A program made the translations under genes and the position numbers. Under the pieces are notes generated by a model. That model was given only the letters and a program-made list of their open reading frames with translations, did no database searches and was not told where the DNA came from. A stretch of 64,000 nucleotides of DNA from Nemertoderma westbladi (lineage: Eukaryota > Xenacoelomorpha > Nemertodermatida > Nemertodermatidae). Of this stretch, positions 10,587-22,060 are shown piece after piece (position 1 is the first letter of the stretch; each line of letters begins with the position of its first letter). Where the stretch lies: assembly GCA_032718475.1 (NCBI GenBank), contig JAUCBJ010006713.1, positions 1 through 64,000 on the forward strand, written 5' to 3'.

Positions 10587-11246
10587 TTATAGCCAAGGCG
10601 TATCGTGCGTCCTTAATTATTTAGTGCGTAGCGCGCACGTAATATATGTGCGCATTTGTTATTAGCTAATACGTGCTATCTAACATGTTAACTAGCACAT
10701 GATCAGGTGTTAGTATTACCTGTGAACGCAATAATAACAAATAAGCACATACAATACAGCTAACACACTTACGCACATGTTGGAAATTTTTGAGTTCAAA
10801 ATTGTAAAGGGCTCCATAAGTTTTTGATATTTTGGTATTAATTGCTTCTAAAATAAGTACGGGACTGTAGTTAGAATCATGTATCAATACAAATTGAACA
10901 AAATGTAGACAAATGCAGAACTATAAGAACAAAATTTAGATTCAAGCAAGCGGAACTCTAAGTACAAAATATAGCCATGGGTGGTAATCTACAGTAAGAA
11001 CAAAGTCTAGCTACGTCATGACGAATAATTAAAGACTGTTTTTTCTACAGTACGTGGCAACATTTTAACAAACTTGGTGAGCATGTCAAGTTGCCGATCA
11101 AGTTGCTCTATGTAAACGTGAAGTTTGTTACTGTAAAATATGCCTCATATACCGGAGACTAAAAGTTAATGTTACTCAAATAAAGTTGCTTGTTTCTGAC
11201 CAAGTTGTCCATAACGTCCGGAACCCCATAGCAACTTGAACACAAA
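10587..11246. other. Non-coding DNA with imperfect palindromes
   Basis: GTGCTATCTAACATGTTAACTAGCAC-like symmetry is centred near 10685, and TTTGTTATT/AATAACAAA form flanking arms (10647-10742). No coding potential recognised. The segment 11041-11246 contains repeated CAAGTTG motifs. Confidence 0.4.
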
Positions 11247-11508
11247 CATTAAATGAGGGACAGATATTTATCAGCGCCACCAACATTAATGTGGGACAAA
11301 CATTAATCAGGGGGACTAACATTAATGTGGGACATAAACATTGATGTGGGACACAAACATTAATGAGGGACACAAACATTAATGAGGTACACTAACATTA
11401 ATGAGGGACACAAACATTAATGAGGTACACTAACATTAATGAGGGACACAAACATTAATGACGTACACAAACATTAATGAGGGACACAAACGTTTCTAGT
11501 TTCCGAAA
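11247..11508 (-). repeat. Satellite array, 19-bp unit, left copy (inverted)
   Basis: About a dozen units of ACAAACATTAATGAGGGAC and variants. This is the reverse complement of the unit in the larger array at 21330-21975. A variant reading AGGTACACTAACATTAATG alternates with the main unit and also appears, inverted, in the other array. The BEL-A integrase/zinc-knuckle reading frame runs directly into this array, so the array edge cuts the element. Confidence 0.85.
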
Positions 11509-12838
11509 ATACACCCTTTGTGATTCGGTCGCAAATGGCAACAAAGTTCCAAGTGTACTTGTTGTCCATATTTAGTTGTCTGAAGTATTCCCGAACAACG
11601 ATTACTCCAGTGTTCTGTAGAAGGTCTTGAGCGGTCAATATGAGCTCCTGATATTGTGGCAACGACTGTAGATACGGCTCATACGCAACGTGTGATGGGT
11701 CTACTGCCCAAAATCCATATCCCGCCTTAAATGGAAACCAACGCATCTGCGCTTGGATGTGGTAATCAGCCACACCTTCCCACTTATCTAGCATCTCCCG
11801 AAGTAGGTTAGCGCTATGGTTTTGGAAGGAATCATCTCGTAGTTGGCATCTCGCGCTACGATGTCCCTTTACTCCACAATATCCACATTGAGAAATGAAG
11901 ACGGTGCACGTGTGAAACGAATGGTCGGTCGGTCTCATTGCAGGTGAAAGTTGTGCGGCAGCACAAGGCACAATCAAAAATCGTGCGACGCGGTAGTGGA
12001 GGCGGTGCATGCATGTCAGTAGCAGGCCCCATCGCTTGTGGGTCAGCCGTCCACTCTTTGCCTCAATCGGACCAAAACAATCCACCCCTGTATTTGGTGG
12101 GTCATATGCCTGCACTCTCGCTTCTGGGAGTTCAGCCATCTCCTGTTCCAATGCTCTGGCGTTCACCCTCTTGCAAACCAGACAGGCATCATACATAGTG
12201 CCTACTGCCCTGCTTGGCTGCAATAGAATGAATCGCTGTCTCGCCGCCGACAAACAGTGTAACTTTCCCGCGTGATGCAACCTCTTGTGTATATCCCATA
12301 GAATCGCTCTTTGCAATTCTATTGGGTGACTAGAGATTATCACTGGGAACCGAAACTGTGAGTTTATGTCGACAGTCTGGATTCTCAATCTATGACAAAT
12401 CAAACCCTTATGGATTAATGGACCCCATTTTCTAAGGGGTTTATAGAGAACTGGTCGTTGAGCCGATAATAGATAGAATTCTTTTGGGAAGGCACACATT
12501 TGATAGTACTTCAAATGCTTCAATTCCGCTTGATCAATCTCATCCTCTGTCAGAGGTTGTTTCAATTTCTGAATTCGCTCACTATTAGCGCTCATTTGTT
12601 CTCCTAAATGTTCCGAATGTTTTAAACAAAGGTACGAAATGTATCGGCTTAACCACGCAGTTCTTTTACAAATTGTCAGCCAAGAGGCAGACGAATTTAG
12701 TAATTTGTCATAAACACTGCATGACTCTAATGCCAGCGACGGTTGTCCGCTAACTAATGGAAGTTTCGAATCCAAACCCGCAGGTTTGGAAACCAAAGGC
12801 TCCATTGTGTCGGTCATTTTCTGTCCATCACTTACCAA
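11474..12838 (-). pseudogene. BEL-A integrase N-terminus fused to a zinc-knuckle segment
   Basis: The first 290 or so residues match BEL/Pao integrase: an H-H-C-C zinc finger (about residues 180-222) and the start of the catalytic core with GVDCFGP, which contains the first acidic residue. Just after a KRWGLLLTCM-like block (plus strand about 11980-12010) similarity to integrase stops, although the frame stays open. The remaining 155-160 residues contain CGYCGVKGHRSARC, a CX2CX4HX4C zinc knuckle (residues 318-331), then an aromatic-rich region unlike integrase. The second Asp and the Glu of the D,D-E triad are missing, so this cannot be an active integrase. The frame ends inside the 19-bp satellite, which supplies the last few residues. 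Confidence 0.7.
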
Positions 12839-13131
12839 CTGTGACTCTGGTTTAGTCTGGTTAAGGGTGGTTTTACGTCAAAACTTACCCTTCCGGACCT
12901 AGTCGTCACGTAAGTCTGTAGGTCTGACAGGTCTCCAGGCCGCTCCAATAACTCTTCAGGCCGCTCCAATGACTCTTCAGGCCGCTCCAATGACTTGAGT
13001 TTAGCTTTCGACTTTGACTTGGAGATTTTCTCCACTTTGACTTCTGCATCTTCAGGCATCGGATTGGTCACTATCTTCAGTCGCTCTGGCCAATGTTCCT
13101 GTGTCCTCGTTAGAAAATCAGGCCCATGCAA
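12832..13131 (-). pseudogene. BEL-A linker between RNase H and integrase
   Basis: A 99-codon stretch in the same phase as the RT/RNase H frame, separated from it by one stop at 13132-13134 that sits where BEL-B has tryptophan. It holds the GPDFL motif that follows RNase H in this family, a lysine-rich tract (KSKSKAKLKSL), and short LERPE repeats (nucleotides 12945-13005). A frameshift near 12835 separates it from the integrase frame. In BEL-B the equivalent linker is far longer and carries SPD repeats. Confidence 0.7.
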
Positions 13132-14439
13132 TCAAAACTCCTGGGACTCTTCCTGACAGAATTCCGCCGGCATTGCACCTCTCGAAGTTATGTCGGCCGG
13201 GTTCAACACTCCCGGACAATGTCTCCATTGTTCCTTCGTCGAAAAGTCGACGATCTGAGCGCGTCTGTTGGCCACAAATGTCTTTAGTGCAATATTGTCA
13301 GCTGCAATGTATACTAACACCAAGGATGCGTCCGTCCAATAGAATAAGGTCAATGTCGTGTCTAACTCCTCTATTATCTGCTTACTTACCTCGACTGAAA
13401 CTACTGCCGCCTGTAACTCTGCACGAGGGACAGTCATGTATTTGACTGGCATTGTCTTTGATCTAGACGTCACAAAAGCCGTCTCAAACTTGTCCTGACT
13501 TACCTCTCGGCGAAGGTAGGCTACCATACCAAAGCCGGTGTCACTTGCGTCACTAAATAAATGGAGTTCGAGATCAGCTGGGAATACCAGCTGATTCGGA
13601 AAGTAGGAACGGGGTACATCTATATTTTTCAATAGATGCAACTCGGCTTCCCACTCTCTCCACTGCTTTGCATGTATAGGAGATATTGGTTCGTCCCACT
13701 CTAAGTCGGATAACCAAATTTTCCTCATGCACGCTCGTGCCTGTAATATTACCGGACTGATAAAGTTCATCGGGTCAAATAGTCTACTTAATGTCGATAA
13801 GCAAATCCTCTTAGTCAAAACTTTGTCTGGACTACTGGGCTCAAATCTAACTCTTACCTGGAACTTATCCGAGTTCGGGTTCCAAGCGAGTCCCAGTACT
13901 TGCGCCATGGGGATGGGTTCTACCCCCAATTCTATGTCTCCGCTCCCGCGATCTTTCACCGGGAACGATTCTAATAGGGCCTCCGAATTAGTGGTGAACT
14001 TGGTTAGAGGAAAACCCCCTGTAGCCAAGCACTCCTGTAGGCCGTGAGCCACTTCTATGGCTTCCTCTGCTGTGTCCTTGGACACCAATCCGTCGTCCAT
14101 GTAGAAGTTTCTCAAGATGGACTCGATCACCTCTACTGGATACTTACCAATCTGGGCTGTTGCCGTTTTCTTTAGAACAAACAGCGTGCCGTTTGGACTA
14201 TCGCGGGCACCAAATATCCTAACATACATCTGGTATATAACCACTGGCCCGGATAAGTCTTCATTCTCAAACCAGAGAAATCGAAGGCTATCCTGGTCTG
14301 CCTTACAGGCTCTTACCTGGTGGAACATCGCCTCGATGTCACAAGTAAATGCGAATCGCCGCTGTCTAAAGCGTAACAGTATTCCAATCAAATAATTGTT
14401 CAGGTTGGGTCCGTCCATCAACTCTGAATTCAGGGACAT
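13132..14439 (-). pseudogene. BEL-A reverse transcriptase and RNase H
   Basis: Residues 1-35 begin with NSELMDGPNLNNYL, the RT region upstream of the fingers. FTCDIEAMFHQV holds the first catalytic Asp, and NFYMDDGL (about residue 110) holds the paired Asp of the active site. GARDSPNGT lies between them. RNase H is marked by LHLFSDASD (about 297), PRAELQAA and YWTDASL (about 363). The domain core is intact, but the segment is bounded by nonsense codons at 14473-14475 upstream and 13132-13134 downstream, so no complete polyprotein can be made. Confidence 0.85.
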
Positions 14440-14472
14440 ACCTCTGTAGACTGCTGCGCAGTCGTTGACTAC

Positions 14473-15381
14473 TCAGACTTTGTCAGGTTTGTCAGGGTGA
14501 GTCACATAGTGGTGTGGGAGGTAATAAGTCTGGTCTGTCACTAAGTCAGGGTCCTCTACCTTCCCAGCAAATCCCTTGGCGAAATAGTTGTTGATCTGGG
14601 CGCAATACTTCTCCCTAATGTCTGGATTCTTCAACAACCGAGCCCTTACTCCGTTCAATCTTTTCAAGGCTAAGCTGTAGTTGTTTTCCAACTTAGGAGG
14701 TTTTCGACGCCACAATATTCCAACTTCAAAATGTCCAGTCGGTAGCAGACGTATGGTATCTTCCATCATCTCCAGCGACCGTTTTTCATCAGTGGACATG
14801 GTTAGGTCATATCCACCGGGTTCCATTGCGTCCCTATCCAGCCATTCGACGGTTTTAGCTCCTGTCTCGAGGTCTTGGCGTATCAATTCCTTCTGCAATT
14901 CCTTCTCACTGTATTGGAAAATGTCTAGGTCTCGATATTTAGCCACTTGACCCTCCACTATGTCGGTATAAGTCAAAACGTTACTCAGATAAGTAGCGTG
15001 GGCCGCTGAACCAGACCCACGGGTCTGATAACAGTAGTCCTCGGGTTCACTATCTGTCCGGTCATTGTGAAGTGGTTCCGACAACCTAACATTATCGGGA
15101 ATCAACTCCTCGTCCGACTCGCTAACGTCACTATAATGGTCAATACAGGTTCTCCTAAACTCGTCTATGTCTGGTGGTTCTACTAACGGTGGTTCAGTTA
15201 TAGACTGTAATCCGTCGTATCTATCTATTGGCTTGTCGCCACCTGTAAACTCATAAGACATGGGTACTCGTGTATACCAACCTAGTATAGTCCTATGGGC
15301 ATGTGGTCCATTGACATGCGGCTCAGCTGGTCTCGTTTCCCATATTTGGTGTGCGATCAGCTGTTCTGCACCAATTAACAT
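14473..15381 (-). pseudogene. BEL-A protease/RT linker and RT N-terminus
   Basis: 302 codons. SMLIGAEQLIAHQIWETRP and GWYTRVPM match the segment that follows the aspartic protease in BEL-B. An acidic linker follows (about residues 60-130), then TVEWLDRDAMEPGGYDLTMS, GILWRRKPPKL and YYLPHHYVTHPDKPDKV, the start of the RT domain. A stop at 14473-14475 occupies the position of arginine in BEL-B; the frame is otherwise continuous with the next segment. The first Met is not a true start: coding resemblance extends a few codons upstream to the deletion junction near 15450. Confidence 0.8.
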
Positions 15382-15427
15382 AGAAACATTCCTATAACCT
15401 ACCTGGTGTCTGGGTACTCTGAGCTTG

Positions 15428-17899
15428 TCAAAGTACTCCTGTGCTATGAGGTAGATTCACAATCCTCAACATGTCTAATGCGTTTGAAATAGCGTTCGCT
15501 AAGTTCAACAGCTCTAACGGAGTTGTAATCCTTCCGCCCTTACCCAAGTCTTCCACTATTGACTGTGCCATCTTGGTTTTATTCCCGTAGATGTCGCTAA
15601 GCGTCTTCATTGCCAACTCAAATGCTCTTTCATTGCCGACGAAGTTGTCAGCAATGACTCTAGGTTCTCGATGGAGCATCTGAAGCAAATAGTCGAACTT
15701 CTCGTTGGGAGTAAAGGTGCTGTTGGTTAGCTGCTCGTCGACATAGGTTTTGAAAGTTCTCCAATGTTTATGGTTGCCCATAAACTTCTGGGGTTGTTGC
15801 GTCGGCAATCCTTGCCTAGCAGCAAACTTATCTATGTCTCTAAGGGTTGCGTCGTTCTGGGTTAACAAATGGTTTAGTTCCGCAGGGTTGTTAAGTCTGT
15901 TCCTTTCCCGGGGATTCGAACTTACCTGCTCCGCGTCCGTCCTTCTTTCCTTATAGTTCCGGGACTTCTGACGTCTCATTTCTTCTTCTTCATCGCTTGA
16001 TTCTGTGTCAGTCCTTAGCGCTCGCGTTGGTTTGCGCGTCGAGGCCCTGACCCAAGCCTCCTGTATAAACTTTTCCGTCGAATTCTCGAAGTTAGGATTA
16101 TGTATATTAGGGACAGGTGTTCTTACCTGAGGTCTATGTGGTATAGTTGCCTCCGATATGCGTACTCGTTGATTTTGTTGGACTTTATCTGACTCAGGCC
16201 TGCTAGGATTAGAGTTACTTCTTACCTGGGCTGCTTCCTTTAACCGTAGGTTACTAAGCATGTCCGTTATAGGTTGTATGTGCGGCGATATAGCTTGCGC
16301 TAAACTGGCACTTAACTCATCCCTCGTAATAAATTCCTGGCTAGGGTTCTGTTGTATAGTCGGCTCTATCTGAGTAATCCGCTGTCTCTCATATGATCCC
16401 TCTTCCAGTTTAACCCGGAAGTTCTCCGTCGAACTGGGTCGGCGCTCCGTCCGCGTATTCCAAACCCGCGGGTTCGGTTCGCCCAATACTCGGCCCGTCA
16501 GAGTTTCTCCTCTAAATTCTCCGTTGTCACGTTCGGTGTGTAGTGGTGCGTTCTGATGACGTGGATCCTGCGCGATGGGTGAAGCACTAATACCAACTGG
16601 CGTGCGATATGTAGAGAATGGTTTAGCGATCCGTGTACTCGTAATAGCTGGACCGGGTATAGGAATTCTGGTCGTCGTCGACTCGCGTATAGTCGGAGTT
16701 CTCGCTTCCTGTTCGGCCTTCTGCAGTGCGAACGGTTCTCGCAACTCAGTACCTACACTCGCCCCACATTCTTCGAGCATTCGCATCCCCTTCTCGGCGA
16801 TTTCATTCGCCTTCCTAGTCCGTTCTTTGCTCTCTAAATTTAATCTCGCACTTTCTAACTGCGCCAGCTTGCGTTCCTCTTCTTCCCTTGCTCGTCTCGC
16901 TGCGCTCTCTTCTTCCACATGTGCCTTCTCTTCATACAACGCCCGTCGCTCCTTCTCGATCTCGCGTTCGCGTTCTTTGCGCTCGCGTTCAAGTTCGAGT
17001 TCGCGTTCCTTCTGTTCACGCTCGAGTTCCTTACGTTCGCGTTCGGCTTGAAGTTCGCGTTCTCTTTGTTTGCGTTCAAGTTGGAGTTCGCGTTCTCTTT
17101 GTTCGCGTTCAAGTTGGAGTTCGCGTTCCTTGCGCTCGCGTTCAAGTTGGAGTTCGCGTTCCTTGCGCTCGCGTTCCGCTTGCTCACGCTTACTTATTTC
17201 CTCCAACTCTCGCAACTTTGCGTCTAACTTCCGTGTGCGCTCCCGTTCCCGCTCGGCTTCCTTCTGTGCTTCCGATGCACGCAAAACTTCCGCCTGTTGT
17301 TCGTCTAGTCGGCGTCTTCTCTCTTCCGCCGAGTTGTGAGAAACAAGGGATCTAGCACATATTACCTTCCCTTGCGCGTGACTAACCTGGGAATCGCCAC
17401 TGTCTCTAGATGCGTTGTCGGGTGGAGTTAACGTTCTCTGTTGAATGTTTTCTGTCATCGGTAGCACCTGGCCTGGTACCACCACTCCGCTCTGCATCAG
17501 CCAGCTAGTAACTTCCCGTTGATATCTTCGCTCCTCCTTGTCTTGGATCTCTTCCTGCTCCACTAAGTCTCGCAACTCTGCGTCACTCACCTGAGTCGCC
17601 TGCGCTTGTGATGCCCATAGCAACCAGTTCTCCGTCCTAACTCGTCGGAATCGCTCCGATAACGCGCGGTGCTCCAACAAGGCTGCTAAAACCCTATCGT
17701 AAACCCTCGTCGCCACGTCGCTCGACTGAGACGCCACTGCTCTCTTTGCCAGGACTGCAAGCTCCTCCGTCTGTTTGAATAACGCTGAGTTGTTTCCTTT
17801 TCTAATCTCTACTAACCCTTCCCTTCCGATGTTCGCTGAGTCGGCTAACATCAGTAATGTTAGTGCTATCGTCAGTCGGCGGTCCAGCCGCCGTCTCAT
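15428..17899 (-). pseudogene. BEL-A gag, truncated by an internal deletion
   Basis: 823 codons from ATG at 17899. An N-terminal helical region (1-150) is followed by a long charged single helix or coiled coil (about 190-345), partly encoded by 33-bp repeats, then a low-complexity linker. The DUF1759-type gag domain (about 700-800) has FMGNHKHWRTFKTYVDEQL and FELAMKTLSDIYGN. The frame stops at 15428 soon after this domain, whereas BEL-B continues for some 430 residues through zinc knuckles and protease before the RT linker. Sequence beyond the stop matches the post-protease linker directly, showing a deletion of that block with a change of frame. Confidence 0.85.
16930..17190 (-). repeat. 33-bp repeat encoding an Arg/Glu-rich helix
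   Basis: On the plus strand, units like TCAAGTTGGAGTTCGCGTTC recur about every 33 bp. In the gag frame they encode an 11-residue unit (E-R-E-R-K-E-R-E-L-Q-L) five to eight times. Opposite and shifted frames are also open, which is why several antiparallel reading frames appear here; none needs to be real. Confidence 0.8.
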
Positions 17900-17935
17900 A
17901 GCTGTCCTTTAGTGCCTCCTTCTCTGAGGCACTCA

Positions 17936-20900
17936 TAGTCTAAATAATATTTGCCTTCCGGCAAAATATCTCGCAAAAGTTCGAGATATATATATAATTT
18001 AATCGAAATACGATTAAATTATTTGACAAATAATCAGTTGGTCCAAAATGTCAAAATAAATTCGCAATGCAATATTGTGAATTTAATAGGATATAGTTAT
18101 AGCAAATACTAGCACAATATTTAAACAAAAATATTATTCTATAGCTATTATAGCATTTAAATACCGGTATAGCATAAAATAACTTTGAATCTAATACAAA
18201 ATATTCAAAATAAACTTGCCACCCAAATATTTCTAATTTTGCATATATAGCTCTAATCAACGCAATTTTAATTTCAAATATTATATGTATCCACTAGCGC
18301 GTGGCTACATCTTCGGGTTGCGACTCTCTCTAACTCTCTCTCTAACTCGAGCGATTCAAAAACCATGGCCGGCTAAACCTAACTAACCTAACTAATAAAT
18401 TGAGTTCAGCTTCGCGTTAAACAACTGGTAATTTTTTACTGCTTCCACAAACACAATGGTGCCAACAGAACAACTAACCTTGTTTGCTGTGAGATTCCAC
18501 GTCCGCGTCCAAAGTTTCAGGCTCTTCGCTGATTGCAAACCGAACCCACAGACCCACACGAACCCCAAACTCAGAAGTCCCGTCTTGCCATGTATCTCCA
18601 GATGGTATAAAATAACTAAGCGGTTACCTAACATACCGGTACAAAATTCTAGATTTTATTACAAATAATTTTGACCGAAACTGAATTCTCGCAAACCTAG
18701 CTAAAATTTTCAAAAAACTTACTAATTACAGTTTGCCCTAAGGCCTAAGGAACTGCTGTATTCGCAATTAGTAAAAAACGCACTACCGTACATCCACTGT
18801 ATGCAGTACAGTAAGTAAAACAGTACACCAACCTAACAGCCTAATGATACTGTGCGTGGTACAGCAAAACAAATGTCTTTTCTACTGTACGCAGTAACAG
18901 CAATCAGCCTAATGTACTACTGTACTATTGTACGCGACCAGTGAATACAGTAATCTAAACTAACAGCCTAAGAATACACTCTATGTTCTACTGTACGCTA
19001 TAGGCCTACAGCAGACAATAATCGTGCTTTACTGTTACGAAGTAACAGTAAATTAGCCTAATGTACTACTGTACTACTGCATGCAGCAGCAAATAAAACG
19101 TGCTTTACTGTTAAACTAGTGTGTCACCTTCACTAACAGCAGAACTGTTGAACAGACAAATACCGGTATACTTCTCTGTTAACCTAATGAGTTCCCGCCT
19201 AACCAATAAGACACAAAGACTGCTCTACTGTTAAATAAAGGTGATCAGGAGCGTGCTATTACTAAATTGTAGGGCTGCTAAATACTAAACCGCTACTTAC
19301 CGTTGGATGGCGCTAATCTGCCGTCCGCTAATATATTTTACTAACTTTACACGGCTCCTGCAAAATCGCTTGTTCCTTTCTCTACCGATCGCTCGACAGA
19401 GAGCTAACTGTTCGAATCTATGAGCCACGCGGGAATAACCAAAACAATAAACCCGAGTCGGCTCCCTAAGCTTACTTAAGACGAGTGTGAGAGGTTTTAC
19501 ACTCAGAGTATATTCTTACGCCTAATCTTACTGTTAAAGTATGCCAATGCCTACGTCCTTTCTAATCGCGAATACTGGGGGTTCCCTAACGGAATGTGTG
19601 AATGCGAGAATACTTAAAATAACCAAAATAATGGTACAGTGCAATGTCTTTCAGTGGATAATACCGCTCTGGGTCTAAACTTGTCTGCGGCTGGCTTTAG
19701 GCCAGCAATTTACTAATGCGTGTTGCGTACTGAATACTGCTATCTAGCTTACTGCCCGCTAATTCAAATAACCGCTCAGCGTGAATAGTCTACGGTACTC
19801 TAATTATTACCTTAGCTACTCTCCGCTATGCTGCGTACTAATTCTTAATTTTACTAATTAATTACAGTCACAAATATGTAACAGCGTACTAATTACTAAG
19901 AGTTCCAGAATGCGCAATTCTAATTTATTACACAACAGGTTTCACTAGTAACAGCCTAAAATACTGTATTTACTTTGACCTAATCAGTAATTATTTACAG
20001 TAAACTAAGAAATATAAATCAATCAAGGGAAACAGCGCCTATCTAAGCATTCGTAATCTTAGGCAGACTTCAGTAACACACCAATCAGCGTCAGCAATCA
20101 CAGCTAGCAATGTGCAATTCGCAATTATATAATTCACAATGCAACTCGCGATTTTAAAGCACGCAGACCTCTCCCGGGTACATCTAAGGCTTCCTAACTA
20201 ACCCAATTCCTGCCCCCTAATGCTACAAAATAGAGACAAAATCTGGATCATCAGCCCCCTAATTACCGTACCAGCAAGCGGTCTCCACGCTACAACGCAA
20301 GTTACCCGACCGCAACGGTGACCCCCTGCCAGCGTTGCTCGCCTTTGAATCCTCCGCACTCCCGTCGTCGCTAACCCCCCGATGCGCCCACCGCCTACCG
20401 GTACCTTAGCCCTCCATCAAGATGAATAGCTACCGTAGCGGCGCATGCAAATCACAAAGTCTGACAGTCTCAGAAAATCCCGTAGGATTATTGCGTCGAA
20501 AGGAATTACATAGAACCATTAACAAAAGGGGTAGAAATCATAGTTCCGGTTGTAATTAGCAGTAATCATTGGGATTGATTGAGAAACACAAGCAAGAATA
20601 GTAGCACTAATGAATCATTTCGAGAAATTAATCGAAAAGGTAGAAATGCAGAAAATACGCACAAATTATACTCCTAAACTTAATGGATAAAGTGGCGCTA
20701 AATGTGTCTGGGTGGGTGGTGAGTAATGATGTACAGCTCTACCGGCAAACCGCCAATTTATAGGTGATTCGAGTGGGGTGATGCAATCGCTCTCTCATTG
20801 GCTCCCCAATCCGCGCTATCATTAGACCAACCTGGAAGCAGTTAGGCCAATAAGAAAGCCGGATCGTGAACCTATTGCTCCCGAAACCCACAAATCGTCA

Positions 20901-21329
20901 CCATATAAGGTAATTTTGCCGATGCTTAATTTAGCGGTACTAATAACATGATGCACAAAGGTTAATTTAGCGCAATTATAAAGAAATTAAAACCCGTGAT
21001 AGCCTCATCAAGGTTAATAACGGCAAGCCCATATCCAGGGTCCAACAAGGACTTGCTACCCTGGAACTATCTACTTATATCCTATTACAAAATTACATAG
21101 GTAGGGCTACATACTATACAAAATGGATGAATACAAATATATGGGCGTTTTATTTTCCTTATCTAAATGTCATCGCGCATTATCATGTCTTATCTAAAAT
21201 AATTATACTGCATAATGACTAATATTGTGTACAGTATAACGGCTAATAATGTGTACTGCATAATGACTAATATTGTGTATACAGTACAACGGCTAATAAT
21301 GTAGATACAGCGCCATATACCGTAACAGT
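17936..21329. other. Presumed 5' leader and possible single LTR of BEL-A, non-coding
   Basis: No coding region recognised. It lies upstream of BEL-A gag, where the 5' leader and 5' LTR should be. The part 18780-19260 contains diverged repeats built on CTACTGTACGCAGTA and CAGCCTAATGTACTACTG. An inverted copy of a 16-mer shared with the hAT-like elements lies at 19437-19452. A further short repeat with TAATATTGTGTA occurs at 21210-21300. With no second copy to compare, LTR edges cannot be set. Confidence 0.35.
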
Positions 21330-21975
21330 TTGTGTCCCTCATTAATGATTGTATCCATCATTAATGTTTGTGTCCCTCATTAATGTTTGTGTCCCTTATT
21401 AATTCATTGTGTTCCTCATTAATGTTTGTCTCCCTGATTACTGTGTGTCCCTCATTAATGATTGTGTCCGTCGTTAATGTTTGTGCCCCTTATTAATGTG
21501 TGTCCCTCATTAATGTGTGTCCCTCATTAATGTTTGTGTCCCTCATTAATGTTTGTGTATCTCATTAATGATTGTATCCCTCATTAATGTTTGTGCCCCT
21601 TATTAATGTGTGTCCCTCATTAATGTTTGTGTCCCTCATTAATGTTTGTGTCCTTTATTAATGTTTGTGTCCTTTATTAATGTTTGTGTCTATCATTAAT
21701 GTTTGTTTCCCTCATTAATGTTTGTGTCCCTCATTAATGTTTGTGTCCCTCATTAATGTTAGTGTACCTCATTAATGTTTGTGTCCCTCATTAATGTTTG
21801 TGTCCCTCATTAATGTTTGTTTCCCTCATTAATGTTTGTGTCCCTCATTAATGTTTGTGTCCCTCATTAATGTTAGTGTACCTCATTAATGTTTGTGTCC
21901 CTCATTAATGATTATGTCCCTCGTTAATGTTTGTGCCCCTTATTAATGTGTGTCCCTCATTAATGTTTGTGTCCC
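21330..21975 (+). repeat. Satellite array, 19-bp unit, right copy
   Basis: Roughly thirty units of GTTTGTGTCCCTCATTAAT with shorter (14-bp) and point variants. It is in opposite orientation to the array at 11247-11508, and both contain the variant GTTAGTGTACCTCATTAAT, so the two arrays are related. The 10 kb between them holds BEL-A and its upstream region. Confidence 0.9.
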
Positions 21976-22060
21976 AACCTTGCCCGTTTGGGCAAGCACG
22001 TATAATAACCTTGCCCGTTCTGGCAAGCACGTATAATAACACGCAAGCAGATATCTACCC
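21976..22060 (+). repeat. Two 32-bp repeats, each with a hairpin
   Basis: AACCTTGCCCGTTTGGGCAAG and a near-identical second copy 32 bp on, each followed by CACGTATAATAAC. CTTGCCC and GGGCAAG form a 7-bp stem with a 4-nt loop; the second copy has one change in the 3' arm. They lie directly after the satellite array. Confidence 0.6.

Larger units (their letters stand above)
11500..17935 (-). mobile_element. BEL/Pao LTR retrotransposon BEL-A, decayed
   Basis: Minus-strand order: gag (17899-15428), linker and start of RT (15381-14473), RT/RNase H (14439-13132), spacer (13131-12832), integrase N-terminus (12838 to about 11955). It has lost the distal gag, zinc knuckle and aspartic protease by deletion at about 15450. 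It carries nonsense changes at 14473-14475 and 13132-13134, a frameshift near 12835, and lacks most of the integrase core. Comparison with BEL-B in the same window locates all of these. Only one side could hold an LTR (the DNA right of 17935); I found no second LTR. Confidence 0.85.

Noticed and set aside
16575-17355. Several plus-strand frames of 89-158 codons opposite BEL-A gag
   Set aside because: Antisense of the Arg/Glu helix repeats; composition is explained by the 33-bp unit.
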